From: an uncultured Bacteroidales bacterium
GTDB lineage: Bacteria; Bacteroidota; Bacteroidia; Bacteroidales; FEN-979
NCBI GenBank assembly: GCA_903928285.1
Contig: CAIYQH010000140.1
Coordinates: 1 to 7,357 of the forward strand
Length of the DNA stretch: 7,357 nucleotides
Direction of reading: 5' to 3'
Shown: positions 1 to 6,572 of the stretch, in pieces
Layout of the letters: each line of letters starts with the position of its first letter
Numbering within the stretch: the first letter of the stretch is position 1
Translations under genes and position numbers: made by a program
The notes under the pieces: model-generated
Seen by the model: only the letters and a program-made list of their open reading frames with translations
Databases searched by the model: none
Told to the model about the DNA's origin: nothing

Positions 1-78
1 GGAAACCCCGATTGAGTAATTCAGCCACAATAACAGTAACTTGAGCGCCCCGGTTGGCCACGGTCTGCCGGATGACGG

Positions 79-113
79 GATGGGAACCACTTCGGCAAGA
101 AGAGGTTCCCATC
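79..113. repeat. 10-bp perfect inverted repeat downstream of the 5-alpha-reductase gene
   Basis: GATGGGAACC (79-88) pairs with GGTTCCCATC (104-113) around a 15-base loop, 18 bases past the minus-strand stop. There is no T-run on the minus strand and only a GTGTTTT on the plus strand. It could be a transcription end or RNA-stabilising hairpin for the operon, but it is not a classical intrinsic terminator. Confidence 0.5.
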
Positions 114-130
114 GGTGTTTTAGGGAACCC

Positions 131-895
131 CTATAAAAAGAAGGGGAACAGGGCTTTGCGTTCAGGCGGGTAATCCTGGAATTTTTCTTTATACCATTTG
201 TGATGGTGCAGCGCCCTGGGCAACAGGTTGACCACGGTCCACACAAAAAAGGCAAGAGCGGGCAGACACCAGGCGATCATGGCAAATCCGGCCCATTCCA
301 CGATCTCGCCAAAATGATTCGGACATGACACAAACCTGAAAAATCCTTTCTGCGGAATGACGTAACTGGTTTCTCCCGGCTTCCGCAGATGGATCAGGAT
401 ATTGTCCGATTGCCAGTTGATGAACATCCCGCCAAAAAAGAGCAGAATGCCCAGGATGAAGCGGATATCCATCCAGTAGCCGAGGGGATATTGCTCCAGG
501 GTGGCCATCGTTCCCAGGTAGTACCCGTTGATAAATCCATTCACAAGATTAAAACCAATCGCCATGAAAATGATGGCTACAGGCATCTTCTTCCCGGAGG
601 TTCGCAGCCTGAAAGGAAATATCAGCGTGCGGTTCACATAATGCAACACCCAAAGGCTGAACAACACCCAGGTTACCGATGGTTTGGGGCCCGAACCAAA
701 GAGGTAAAATCCTGCAAAGACAAGCAAAGCGGGCATTTCCATCAATATCCAGCCAATCCTGTTATCGATCAGGGCGCCCCATTTTTTTGTTGTATGCCGG
801 CCATAAGGAGCAACAATTTTGACGACAAGTGGAAAAATGAAAATTGCGATGGCGATCCAGCTATAAACCAATAGGGTGAAGGTAGTGTCTTTCAT
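131..895 (-). CDS. Steroid 5-alpha-reductase family membrane protein (3-oxo-5-alpha-steroid 4-dehydrogenase type)
   Basis: 254-residue polytopic membrane enzyme. The family reduces the delta-4 double bond of a 3-oxo steroid, or a similar enone in a lipid, using NADPH. Hydrophobic helices lie near residues 8-28, 48-66, 73-91, 104-124, 143-160 and 200-225. The family signature runs to the C-terminus: INWQSD (159-164), LRKPGE (170-175), PNHFGEIVEW (192-201), HHHKWY (230-235) and DYPPERKA (241-248), ending FPFFL. As I recall mammalian SRD5A2, these blocks match it closely, and N160, D164, R171, H231 and Y235 fall at the same numbers. E53 in MEMP and Y86 in LHYVNR occupy the places of its substrate-contacting Glu and Tyr. 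The gene starts ten bases after the SDR gene stop, so the two are probably co-transcribed. No Shine-Dalgarno is seen. The family is very likely; the substrate is unknown, and a fatty enoyl or sterol-like lipid is possible. Confidence 0.93.
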   Translation of the reverse strand: MKDTTFTLLVYSWIAIAIFIFPLVVKIVAPYGRHTTKKWGALIDNRIGWILMEMPALLVFAGFYLFGSGPKPSVTWVLFSLWVLHYVNRTLIFPFRLRTSGKKMPVAIIFMAIGFNLVNGFINGYYLGTMATLEQYPLGYWMDIRFILGILLFFGGMFINWQSDNILIHLRKPGETSYVIPQKGFFRFVSCPNHFGEIVEWAGFAMIAWCLPALAFFVWTVVNLLPRALHHHKWYKEKFQDYPPERKALFPFFL

Positions 896-905
896 GAAAA
901 GGTAA

Positions 906-1886
906 TTATCGGATAATGTTACTTTCTTTCAGCCATTCGAGGAGGTCTTTGATCGTTTCCGAAAGCGGGCGCGGGTTAAAGATAAGCTCGGTTTTTGCTT
1001 TGTTGTTGCTGATCATGCGGTTGCCTTCGGTAATGATGGTCAGCGATTCACTGGTATATAAGGGTTTTGTTCCTGAAACCTTGCTGAAAAGGGTGATAAA
1101 GGGTAACCCGATCCGGGCGATCCACATGGGCAGGACCGTATGAACTGTTTTACGGCCTGAATACTGCTGTATCAACCCTGAAAACTCCTGCAGACTGTGC
1201 CAGTGGCCGGCCAGCAGGTATTTCTCGCCAATACGGCCATGATCTATCGCCGAAATGGCAGCTTCAACAATGTCCCGGACATCGACCCAGTCGTACCCGC
1301 CCGGCACCAGCGAAGGGATCTTGTGGTTGTAAATATCAATAACAGCGCTCCCGATCAGCGATGGTTCAGGGTCGGCGGGACCGATTATGGCTGTCGGACT
1401 TAAGATCAGCGCGGGAAACCCGTTTTTCACAGCCTCCATGACGGCTCTTTCACCCGCAGCCTTTGACCTGTCGTAGGCAAACCCTTCATGATGCACAAGA
1501 GGGCGGGTTTCGTCCAACGGCTGGCTTTGGGGATGCTGCTGAAAGGCATGGATGGAACTGAAATGAATAAACCGTTTAACCTTGCAGGCAGCAGCGACTG
1601 CAAGCATGTTCATGGTTCCTTCAGTATTGATCCTGGCAACCATCCCGTCAGGATCACCGGTGATCGAAATGCGCGCTGCCAGGTGAAAAACAACATCCGC
1701 GCCTGTTAACAGGGATTGCAGGGACTCCTTGTCAAGCACATCTCCTTTGATAAGGGATACAGGCATATGTTCGAGTCCGTTGACATGACGGTGCGTAAGC
1801 GCCCGGACCTCGTGCCCTTTTTCAAGGAGCGCCTTGCATAAATTAACGCCAACATGACCATTGGCACCGGTTACAGCTATTTTCAT
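906..1886 (-). CDS. Extended SDR, 3-beta-hydroxysteroid dehydrogenase / dihydroflavonol-4-reductase-like
   Basis: 326-residue NAD(P)-dependent oxidoreductase of the extended short-chain dehydrogenase family, probably cytosolic. The N-terminal Rossmann fold has the dinucleotide motif TGANGHVG (6-13), an acidic adenine-contact site GDV (48-50) and the HLAA strand (68-71). The catalytic set is Ser110/Ser111 in HFSS and YDRSK (Y138, K142). PTAIIGP (164-170) and WVDVRDIVEA (200-209) are typical of the 3-beta-HSD / dihydroflavonol reductase branch rather than of sugar epimerases. H32-R33 after the second strand suggests NADP(H), but that is inference. The length fits the family. It is the first gene of the minus-strand pair and begins opposite the SRPBCC gene. 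Next to a 5-alpha-reductase homologue, a role in interconverting a 3-hydroxyl and a 3-oxo group on the same substrate is plausible. Generic NAD-dependent epimerase remains the safe label. Confidence 0.9.
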   Translation of the reverse strand: MKIAVTGANGHVGVNLCKALLEKGHEVRALTHRHVNGLEHMPVSLIKGDVLDKESLQSLLTGADVVFHLAARISITGDPDGMVARINTEGTMNMLAVAAACKVKRFIHFSSIHAFQQHPQSQPLDETRPLVHHEGFAYDRSKAAGERAVMEAVKNGFPALILSPTAIIGPADPEPSLIGSAVIDIYNHKIPSLVPGGYDWVDVRDIVEAAISAIDHGRIGEKYLLAGHWHSLQEFSGLIQQYSGRKTVHTVLPMWIARIGLPFITLFSKVSGTKPLYTSESLTIITEGNRMISNNKAKTELIFNPRPLSETIKDLLEWLKESNIIR

Positions 1887-1908
1887 CAGGAATAATTTCT
1901 TTGAGCGG

Positions 1909-1916
1909 CAAAAATA
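1909..1916 (-). promoter_or_regulatory. Candidate -7 promoter element for the SDR/5-alpha-reductase pair
   Basis: On the minus strand this reads TATTTTTG, a full match to the Bacteroidota -7 consensus TAnnTTTG. It lies 22 bases upstream of the SDR start codon, giving a short leader. No good TTTG -33 element is seen at the expected distance, so this is a tentative call. Confidence 0.4.
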
Positions 1917-1979
1917 CCACTTTTTTATGATGACTTATGGCTGGAATAATTTAGATTCAATTTACATAACAAATTTTAA

Positions 1980-1987
1980 TATCTTTG
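1980..1987 (+). promoter_or_regulatory. Candidate -7 promoter element for the SRPBCC/GyrI-like gene
   Basis: Reads TATCTTTG, a full match to TAnnTTTG, 78 bases before the ATG at 2066. The upstream -33 region contains only TTTA-like sequence. Together with the minus-strand element at 1909-1916 it suggests a divergent promoter pair within the AT-rich spacer 1887-2065. Confidence 0.45.
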
Positions 1988-2065
1988 AAATATCATTGTT
2001 TACATTCTGTTTTTTATAAAACAATCACAATTTCAAGGACTACGAACCATTTTAAATAAAAAGAC

Positions 2066-3067
2066 ATGAAAACCTTTATGAAAATTCTGTATTGGGTGAT
2101 CGGCATCGTCCTGGTGCTGGTACTCATTTCATTCCTTTTACCGAAGACCTACAAGGTCGAAAGGAGCATAACCATCAAATCGGGAGCAGGAGTTGTCTAC
2201 AGCCTTACGGGCAACTTTGAGCAATGGCATCAATGGGTACCCTGGACAAAGGAACTCGATTCCACGGCAGTTTTTGAGATGAAGGGACCTGCCGGCCAGG
2301 TGGGAACCTCGTGGTCGTGGACAGGTAAAAAGATGGGGGAGGGGGTGATGACCGCCACCGAACTTGTTCCCGGGCAGATGGTTGCCTATGATCTGGCATT
2401 TGACCATGGAAAATACAAATCAAAGGGAAAGATCGTGATCGAGCGGCAGGGCGATTCCTGTAAAACATCCTGGATTGATGAAGGCGACCTTGGCTACAAT
2501 CCGATGGGCCGCTTTATGGGACTGTTTATGGGAAAAATGATGGGACCCGATTTTGAAAAAGGACTTGCCAAACTGAAGAAGGTTGCCGAGGCACGCGCAG
2601 GCTGGCCTAAAATTGAAGAGATCAGCATCAACCAGCACCTTGCCCTGATGATCCGCGATTCTGCCGGACCAAAAACATACGGGCAGGTGATGAGCAAGGC
2701 ATACGGAGAACTCATGAACTATGTTAAAACCAATAAACTGACCCCCATCGGCGCCCCCTTTGCCACCTACTTGAAATACGATACGGTGACCATGTTTTCG
2801 GTTATGGACCTGGGTATTTCGGTTGAAAAGGCCGGCAAGGGCAAGGGAAGGATCAGGGTGGAGACCATCCCGCTGCAAAAAGCTGTGGTTGCCCACTATT
2901 TTGGCGCCTACGAAAAAACAGCCAATACTTACCACATTTTAAACCAGTATATTAAAGAAAATGGAAAGGAAATTGCAGGGAGTCCCAGCGAATTTTATAT
3001 TACCGAACCGATGACCGAAAAGGATACTGCGAAGTGGGAGACCTCGATTATTTTCCCCATTAAATAA
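2066..3067 (+). CDS. Membrane-anchored SRPBCC domain fused to GyrI-like effector-binding domain
   Basis: 333 residues. A single N-terminal transmembrane helix (about 8-25, rich in V/L/I) follows a short Lys-containing tail, and there is no lipobox. Residues about 27-175 look like an SRPBCC (START/Bet v1-type) domain: KTYKVERSITIK, then FEQWHQWVPW, a GTSWSWTGKKMGEG strand pair and a final amphipathic helix. This fold encloses a hydrophobic ligand pocket. Residues about 182-331 resemble the GyrI-like small-molecule-binding domain (AraC effector-binding / SOUL-like superfamily), with GAPFATYLKYD (229-239), HYFGAYEK (277-284) and YITEP (311-315) near the end. There is no DNA-binding domain, so it is unlikely to be a classical regulator. 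It is transcribed away from the steroid-reductase-like pair and ends at a strong terminator. The start was chosen at the first ATG, which retains the full helix; the ATG at residue 5 is an alternative. The ligand is unknown. Confidence 0.88.
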   Translation: MKTFMKILYWVIGIVLVLVLISFLLPKTYKVERSITIKSGAGVVYSLTGNFEQWHQWVPWTKELDSTAVFEMKGPAGQVGTSWSWTGKKMGEGVMTATELVPGQMVAYDLAFDHGKYKSKGKIVIERQGDSCKTSWIDEGDLGYNPMGRFMGLFMGKMMGPDFEKGLAKLKKVAEARAGWPKIEEISINQHLALMIRDSAGPKTYGQVMSKAYGELMNYVKTNKLTPIGAPFATYLKYDTVTMFSVMDLGISVEKAGKGKGRIRVETIPLQKAVVAHYFGAYEKTANTYHILNQYIKENGKEIAGSPSEFYITEPMTEKDTAKWETSIIFPIK

Positions 3068-3093
3068 TGTCCTGAATTTTCAACATCCTTCTG

Positions 3094-3118
3094 AAGCCGG
3101 CGAAAGCCGGCTTTTTTT
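3094..3118 (+). terminator. Intrinsic terminator after the SRPBCC/GyrI-like gene
   Basis: An 8-bp perfect stem, AAGCCGGC (3094-3101) with GCCGGCTT (3106-3113), is closed by a GAAA (GNRA-type) tetraloop. A run of seven T overlaps and follows the stem (3112-3118). It begins 26 bases past the stop codon at 3065-3067. Confidence 0.92.
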
Positions 3119-3150
3119 CCTTTAATGGGCGCCATTCCTGTATTTTCCGA

Positions 3151-3178
3151 TTGCGGTTCTTCGTTTATTGTATCTTTA
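3151..3178 (+). promoter_or_regulatory. Candidate promoter for the CCG-domain iron-sulfur gene
   Basis: A TTG (3151-3153) is followed after 17 bases by TATCTTTA (3171-3178), one mismatch from TAnnTTTG. It lies between the upstream terminator and the gene at 3298. The implied leader is about 110 bases, which is long, so confidence is low. Confidence 0.3.
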
Positions 3179-3297
3179 TAACCCCGGCCGGAGGCCTTGA
3201 AGATGCTTTCGGGATGTTTAACTTGAATACTTGATTTCTCTTTGTCCTTCATGACAGCCGGTTGCTTGCTTTAAATCTAATATGCTAAAAAACTTTC

Positions 3298-3954
3298 ATG
3301 ATGAACAAGGTTTTTGCCCCCGGATGTGCCCTGATGCTCTATAAACCAGAATCGGCAGATGTACTCCATGAAATACTGAAAGAACACATGGGACCGATGG
3401 AGAGGTTCATGGTTTGTTGTCATCATGACCCGCAGTTGACGCTGGAAACCGGGATTATTAACATTTGTCCCGGCTGTGACAAGCGCTTTGGAAGAGATTA
3501 CCCCATGACCACCACTATTTCCCTGTGGGAAATTCTGGCAGAGAGCGATTTTTTCCAGTTTCCCGATTACCATGGTGCCCCGATGACCATCCTGGATGCC
3601 TGTCCGACCAGGGACCAGGAGAAGGTACACCTTGCCATCAGGAAATTATTAGCCAGGATGAATATCACCCTGACCGAACCAAAAAATACCGGAAAAAAGG
3701 GTACCTGTTGCGGTGACAGCTTCTATGGCCTGATTCCCGTGGAAAAGGTAAAGGAACAGATGGTAAAACGCACCTGCGAGATGCCGCTGGAGGATGTGGT
3801 CGTTTATTGCGTTTCATGCATCAAATCCATTCATATCGGCGGCAAAAAGCCGCGTTACCTTATCGACCTGCTGCTGGGTGAAGAAACCGACCCGAAAACA
3901 TTTGAACCCCATGCCTGGCATAAGGAACTGGAGGATTACATGGCAAGGCACTGA
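3298..3954 (+). CDS. Stand-alone (Fe-S)-binding cysteine-rich domain protein, HdrB-like (CCG family)
   Basis: 218 residues, soluble, with no signal peptide or membrane helix. The cysteines form two halves of the CCG pattern found in heterodisulfide reductase subunit B, succinate:quinone reductase SdhE-type and glycolate/lactate oxidase subunits. First half: C10, C40-C41, C57-P-G-C60. Second half: C102, C137-C138-G139, C171-V-S-C174. In HdrB each full CCG set can ligate a non-cubane [4Fe-4S] cluster used in thiol/disulfide or electron-transfer chemistry. The first half reads CCH instead of CCG, but all five cysteines are present. No HdrA, HdrC or flavoprotein partner lies in the window, and the gene sits alone between a terminator and a long spacer. 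Two adjacent ATGs (3298 and 3301) both work, and no Shine-Dalgarno is visible. The family call is firm; the redox partner and substrate are unknown. Confidence 0.9.
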   Translation: MMNKVFAPGCALMLYKPESADVLHEILKEHMGPMERFMVCCHHDPQLTLETGIINICPGCDKRFGRDYPMTTTISLWEILAESDFFQFPDYHGAPMTILDACPTRDQEKVHLAIRKLLARMNITLTEPKNTGKKGTCCGDSFYGLIPVEKVKEQMVKRTCEMPLEDVVVYCVSCIKSIHIGGKKPRYLIDLLLGEETDPKTFEPHAWHKELEDYMARH

Positions 3955-3973
3955 AAAAAAATGACAGTTTTCA

Positions 3974-4004
3974 TTGTAATTATTCCCGGTTTTTCGTATC
4001 TTTA
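3974..4004 (+). promoter_or_regulatory. Candidate Bacteroidota promoter upstream of the propeller gene
   Basis: TTG (3974-3976) and TATCTTTA (3997-4004) are separated by 20 bases, close to the -33/-7 layout of this phylum with one mismatch in the -7 element. If used for the gene at 4344, the leader would exceed 300 bases. A perfect TATATTTG at 4324-4331 is closer, but it would leave only a few leader bases and overlap the ribosome binding region. Confidence 0.25.
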
Positions 4005-4131
4005 TCCTTCATTTTCAAATGATCAGCGGATGTCATTCTCCTTCCCCTTTTTGCTCTTTTCCCGGCAGACTTGACCAATCCTTCGCCAACTCTCCTCTGA
4101 GCCTCGTCTAAGGCTTGTCTTTGCTTCCGGC

Positions 4132-4151
4132 TGTTTAGACTTAGTTAAACA
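4132..4151. repeat. Short inverted repeat TGTTTA/TAAACA
   Basis: TGTTTA (4132-4137) and TAAACA (4146-4151) are perfect inverted copies around an 8-base spacer. This could be a protein-binding site or a weak hairpin. There is no T-run, so it is not a terminator. Confidence 0.35.
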
Positions 4152-4172
4152 ACAGTGCCCTATCCTGAAAGA

Positions 4173-4214
4173 ACTATACAGGCAACAGGGTTCGTACTGA
4201 ATTGACTATACAGG
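4173..4214. repeat. Direct repeat ACTATACAGG, two copies 32 bases apart
   Basis: ACTATACAGG occurs at 4173-4182 and again at 4205-4214, about three helical turns apart. The second copy continues as CAGGATA (4211-4217), which is the exact reverse complement of TATCCTG at 4161-4167, so the two copies can also lie within a larger hairpin. The spacing would suit a dimeric regulator, but no such function is demonstrated. Confidence 0.4.
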
Positions 4215-4334
4215 ATAAGACAATGCCGCCAGCGGGACTTGATCAGTATTTGTTTTTCTGACGGGTATGATGGTGACCAATAAAGAAAGTCTGCCTCCAT
4301 GTCGGAAGGAGAGGTGAATTCCCTATATTTGATC

Positions 4335-4339
4335 AGGAG
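4335..4339 (+). promoter_or_regulatory. Shine-Dalgarno-like AGGAG before the propeller gene
   Basis: AGGAG lies four bases before the ATG at 4344, a tight but workable spacing. It is notable because the other genes here show no such site. It supports the chosen start, which also gives a complete signal peptide. Confidence 0.5.
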
Positions 4340-4343
4340 TTGA

Positions 4344-6482
4344 ATGATCAATCCTGTGAAAAAACCCTTTTTCCTGATTTGTTTTATGCTGATCGCAGCA
4401 GGTGCCTTTTCCCAGTGGAGCTGGCGCAACCCGCTTCCCCAGGGCAACGGGTTATTTTCATCGTGGTTTATCGACAGTAACCTGGGTTACCTGGTGGGCG
4501 ACCAGCGAACCGTGATGAAGACGACCGATGGCGGGGCAACCTGGACCACGCGGCTGCCGGCCGCCATGGATGCAACCTACAGGCTGAACGGCGTCTGTTT
4601 CCCGGATCAGAATACCGGTTATATCATCAGCCTGTATAAGGATATCTATAAGAGCGTTGATGCTGGAGAAACATGGCAACTCATTCATTCAGAACCCGGC
4701 TACGATCTCTCCGGCATCTTTTTCACCGACCCGCTGCACGGATTCGTGGTTTGTTCGGAGGGCAGGATCCTCCGTACCTCCGATGGTGGTTCTGCCTGGA
4801 CCATATATGACTATAACACGACGGAAGATTTAACGGCAGTGTGGTTCCCCGAAGGGCAGAGAGGCTTTGTGACCGGGGGCGGTGGCCTTATCCTGCGAAC
4901 CACCAACGGTGGCAATAGCTGGTTGCCCCAGATCACGGCAACCGGCTACAAACTGACTGCGATCAATTTTATCTCCCCGGATAAGGGAGTCGCCTGTGGC
5001 GTGGCCGGAACCCTGTTGACCACCGTTGACGGCGGGAACAACTGGACCCTGAAGAATCTGGGGGATACGGTCGACCTATATTCGGTGAGCATGATGAATA
5101 CCGATACCCTATTCCTGACCGGTAATGCCTATTGGGCAGGCATAATGGCTCCGCCGGTGCCATTCGTGATGCGTTCGTCCGACGGGGGTAACACCTGGAA
5201 TAAAACCGTACTCGATAATTACCGGACCTGTGTGTTTTCGTTGCCTGATGGCATTGCCTACCTGGTGGGTTACCTGGGTTATATGGCAAAAACAGCCGAT
5301 GCCGGCGCCTCCTGGAATATCCTTTCATCCTGTCTCACCTCAAACTGGATCACCGCCATCGATTTTCCGACTGCTGATATTGGTTATGCGGTTACCTCCT
5401 ATTTTGAATATGGATCGGAGGCGATCCTCAAGACGGTGAACGGGGGAGATACCTGGTCGCGGCTGCCATACAGCGACAACACGATCTTTCAAACTGTGGC
5501 CTTCGTCAATGGCGATTACGGGTGTGTCGGGGGAGCGGATATATACAGCACGCTGGATGGAGGGGCTACCTGGGTAAAGCGTTATACCGGGAGGTGGGAC
5601 AGGATGATCAGGTCGGTGTGTTTTTCAAATACGGCCAATGGCATTGCCGTTGGCGACAGCGGGGTCATCGTGCGCACCACCGATATCGGGCAAAGCTGGG
5701 CCAGGCTTCCCTCGCCGACAGCCAACACCCTCCGCGTTGTTTGTTTTCCTGATGAAAGCACGGGTTATATCGGCGGGAACAAGGTGTTACTGAAGAGTGC
5801 CGACGGTGGCGCCACCTGGACCGGAAAATCCATGTCCTATGATATCCGCGGGATGTACTTTACCAGTCCGCTGGTCGGTATTGCCGCAGGTGCCGCCATG
5901 ATCATCAGGACCACGGATGGTGGCGACACCTGGAATCCGGTAACGCCCGCTAACCTGGATGCCTGGCTCTATTCAGTCCATTTTTACGACGCCGACACCG
6001 GCTATGCCGCAGGAGGTATTTACCCCGGCGGGAGTGGTGGCTGTGTCTTGAAAACCATGGATGGCGGCCTTACCTGGATGAAAACAGAATTGCCGCTGAA
6101 TGGTGCCTTTTATGCCGTTCATGTGACACCAACCTATAAAGCCTATGTCGGAGGGGATGCAGGGTTCCTGTTCGGCACTTCCGATGGCGGGATGACGGGG
6201 ATCAGGGAACCGGCCCCAGGTGCCAGTCGACTTGCCCTGAATGCCTTTCCCAACCCTTCGTATGACCAGGTAATGGTCACCTATGAGCTGAAGGAAAGTT
6301 CGCAGGTAATCCTCGAAATACTTGATTTGACGGGCAGGAAGATAAGGTTGATTCCTGAGGCGGAACAGCAGCAGGGATTCCACAGGATTCAGCTAAGTAC
6401 ATCCGCATTGAAACCCGGGGTTTACATGCTAAGGGTAGAGGCTGACAGCAGGGTGGAGGTGAGGAAGGTGGTTATCCTATAA
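4344..6482 (+). CDS. Secreted YCF48/BNR-type beta-propeller protein with type IX secretion sorting domain
   Basis: 712 residues. An N-terminal signal peptide (Lys-rich start, hydrophobic 8-20, AGAFS then Q24 as likely mature end) is followed by 14 copies of a roughly 38-51-residue repeat. Each repeat carries a (T/S)xDGGxTW-like turn, as in YCF48/HCF136 and BNR/sialidase-type propellers. The motif Trp is at 67, 111, 152, 193, 234, 285, 324, 371, 410, 452, 492, 530 and 578; copy 14 has Gly619 instead. Fourteen blades would suit two seven-bladed propellers. Residues about 628-712 form a type A sorting domain: AFPNPS (634-639), LEILDLTGRKI (658-668), LKPGVYMLRVE (689-699) and a basic end RKVVIL. 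This predicts Sec export, then passage through the type IX secretion machinery and release or cell-surface attachment. No catalytic domain is visible, so binding or adhesion is likelier than catalysis, and the partner is unknown. Confidence 0.92.
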   Translation: MINPVKKPFFLICFMLIAAGAFSQWSWRNPLPQGNGLFSSWFIDSNLGYLVGDQRTVMKTTDGGATWTTRLPAAMDATYRLNGVCFPDQNTGYIISLYKDIYKSVDAGETWQLIHSEPGYDLSGIFFTDPLHGFVVCSEGRILRTSDGGSAWTIYDYNTTEDLTAVWFPEGQRGFVTGGGGLILRTTNGGNSWLPQITATGYKLTAINFISPDKGVACGVAGTLLTTVDGGNNWTLKNLGDTVDLYSVSMMNTDTLFLTGNAYWAGIMAPPVPFVMRSSDGGNTWNKTVLDNYRTCVFSLPDGIAYLVGYLGYMAKTADAGASWNILSSCLTSNWITAIDFPTADIGYAVTSYFEYGSEAILKTVNGGDTWSRLPYSDNTIFQTVAFVNGDYGCVGGADIYSTLDGGATWVKRYTGRWDRMIRSVCFSNTANGIAVGDSGVIVRTTDIGQSWARLPSPTANTLRVVCFPDESTGYIGGNKVLLKSADGGATWTGKSMSYDIRGMYFTSPLVGIAAGAAMIIRTTDGGDTWNPVTPANLDAWLYSVHFYDADTGYAAGGIYPGGSGGCVLKTMDGGLTWMKTELPLNGAFYAVHVTPTYKAYVGGDAGFLFGTSDGGMTGIREPAPGASRLALNAFPNPSYDQVMVTYELKESSQVILEILDLTGRKIRLIPEAEQQQGFHRIQLSTSALKPGVYMLRVEADSRVEVRKVVIL

Positions 6483-6572
6483 ATTGATTTTAAATGAAAC
6501 GGTCATTCTGCCCGTGGAGAGTTGCCTAATTGACTAATTTTACCACAGAATTCCATTGCTTAACTGGTAATC

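Larger units (their letters stand above)
3955..4343. other. 389-base intergenic region without a supported gene
   Basis: I see no convincing coding sequence, tRNA or known riboswitch here. It holds a possible Bacteroidota promoter at 3974-4004, a 6-bp inverted repeat around 4132-4151, a 10-base direct repeat (4173-4182 and 4205-4214), and a ribosome binding site next to the downstream start. The first part is pyrimidine-rich on the plus strand (about 4030-4130). A long 5' leader of the propeller gene is one reading; decayed sequence is another. Confidence 0.6.

Noticed and set aside
1..112. Minus-strand open frame from an ATG at 110-112 to the left edge, 37 codons, in frame with the 5-alpha-reductase stop.
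   Set aside because: Too short and truncated to support. It has no recognisable motif and no ribosome binding site, and its start sits in the 79-113 inverted repeat. It could be the start of a third operon gene, which sequence to the left would decide.
389..874. 161-codon plus-strand open frame opposite the 5-alpha-reductase gene.
   Set aside because: Its product is low-hydrophobicity, His/Gln-rich sequence with no family features, and it lies wholly antisense to a well-supported gene.
2420..2935. 171-codon minus-strand open frame inside the SRPBCC/GyrI-like gene.
   Set aside because: It is antisense to a gene with clear domains, its translation has no recognisable family, and it has no promoter or ribosome binding site.
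3960..3975. AATGA/TCATT pairing after the CCG-domain gene as a terminator.
   Set aside because: The stem is only five weak base pairs with no T-run after it. The A-run precedes it, so it does not meet intrinsic terminator criteria.
4160..4447. 95-codon minus-strand open frame covering part of the long spacer.
   Set aside because: It overlaps the signal peptide region of the propeller gene, has no recognisable motif, and its length is expected by chance.
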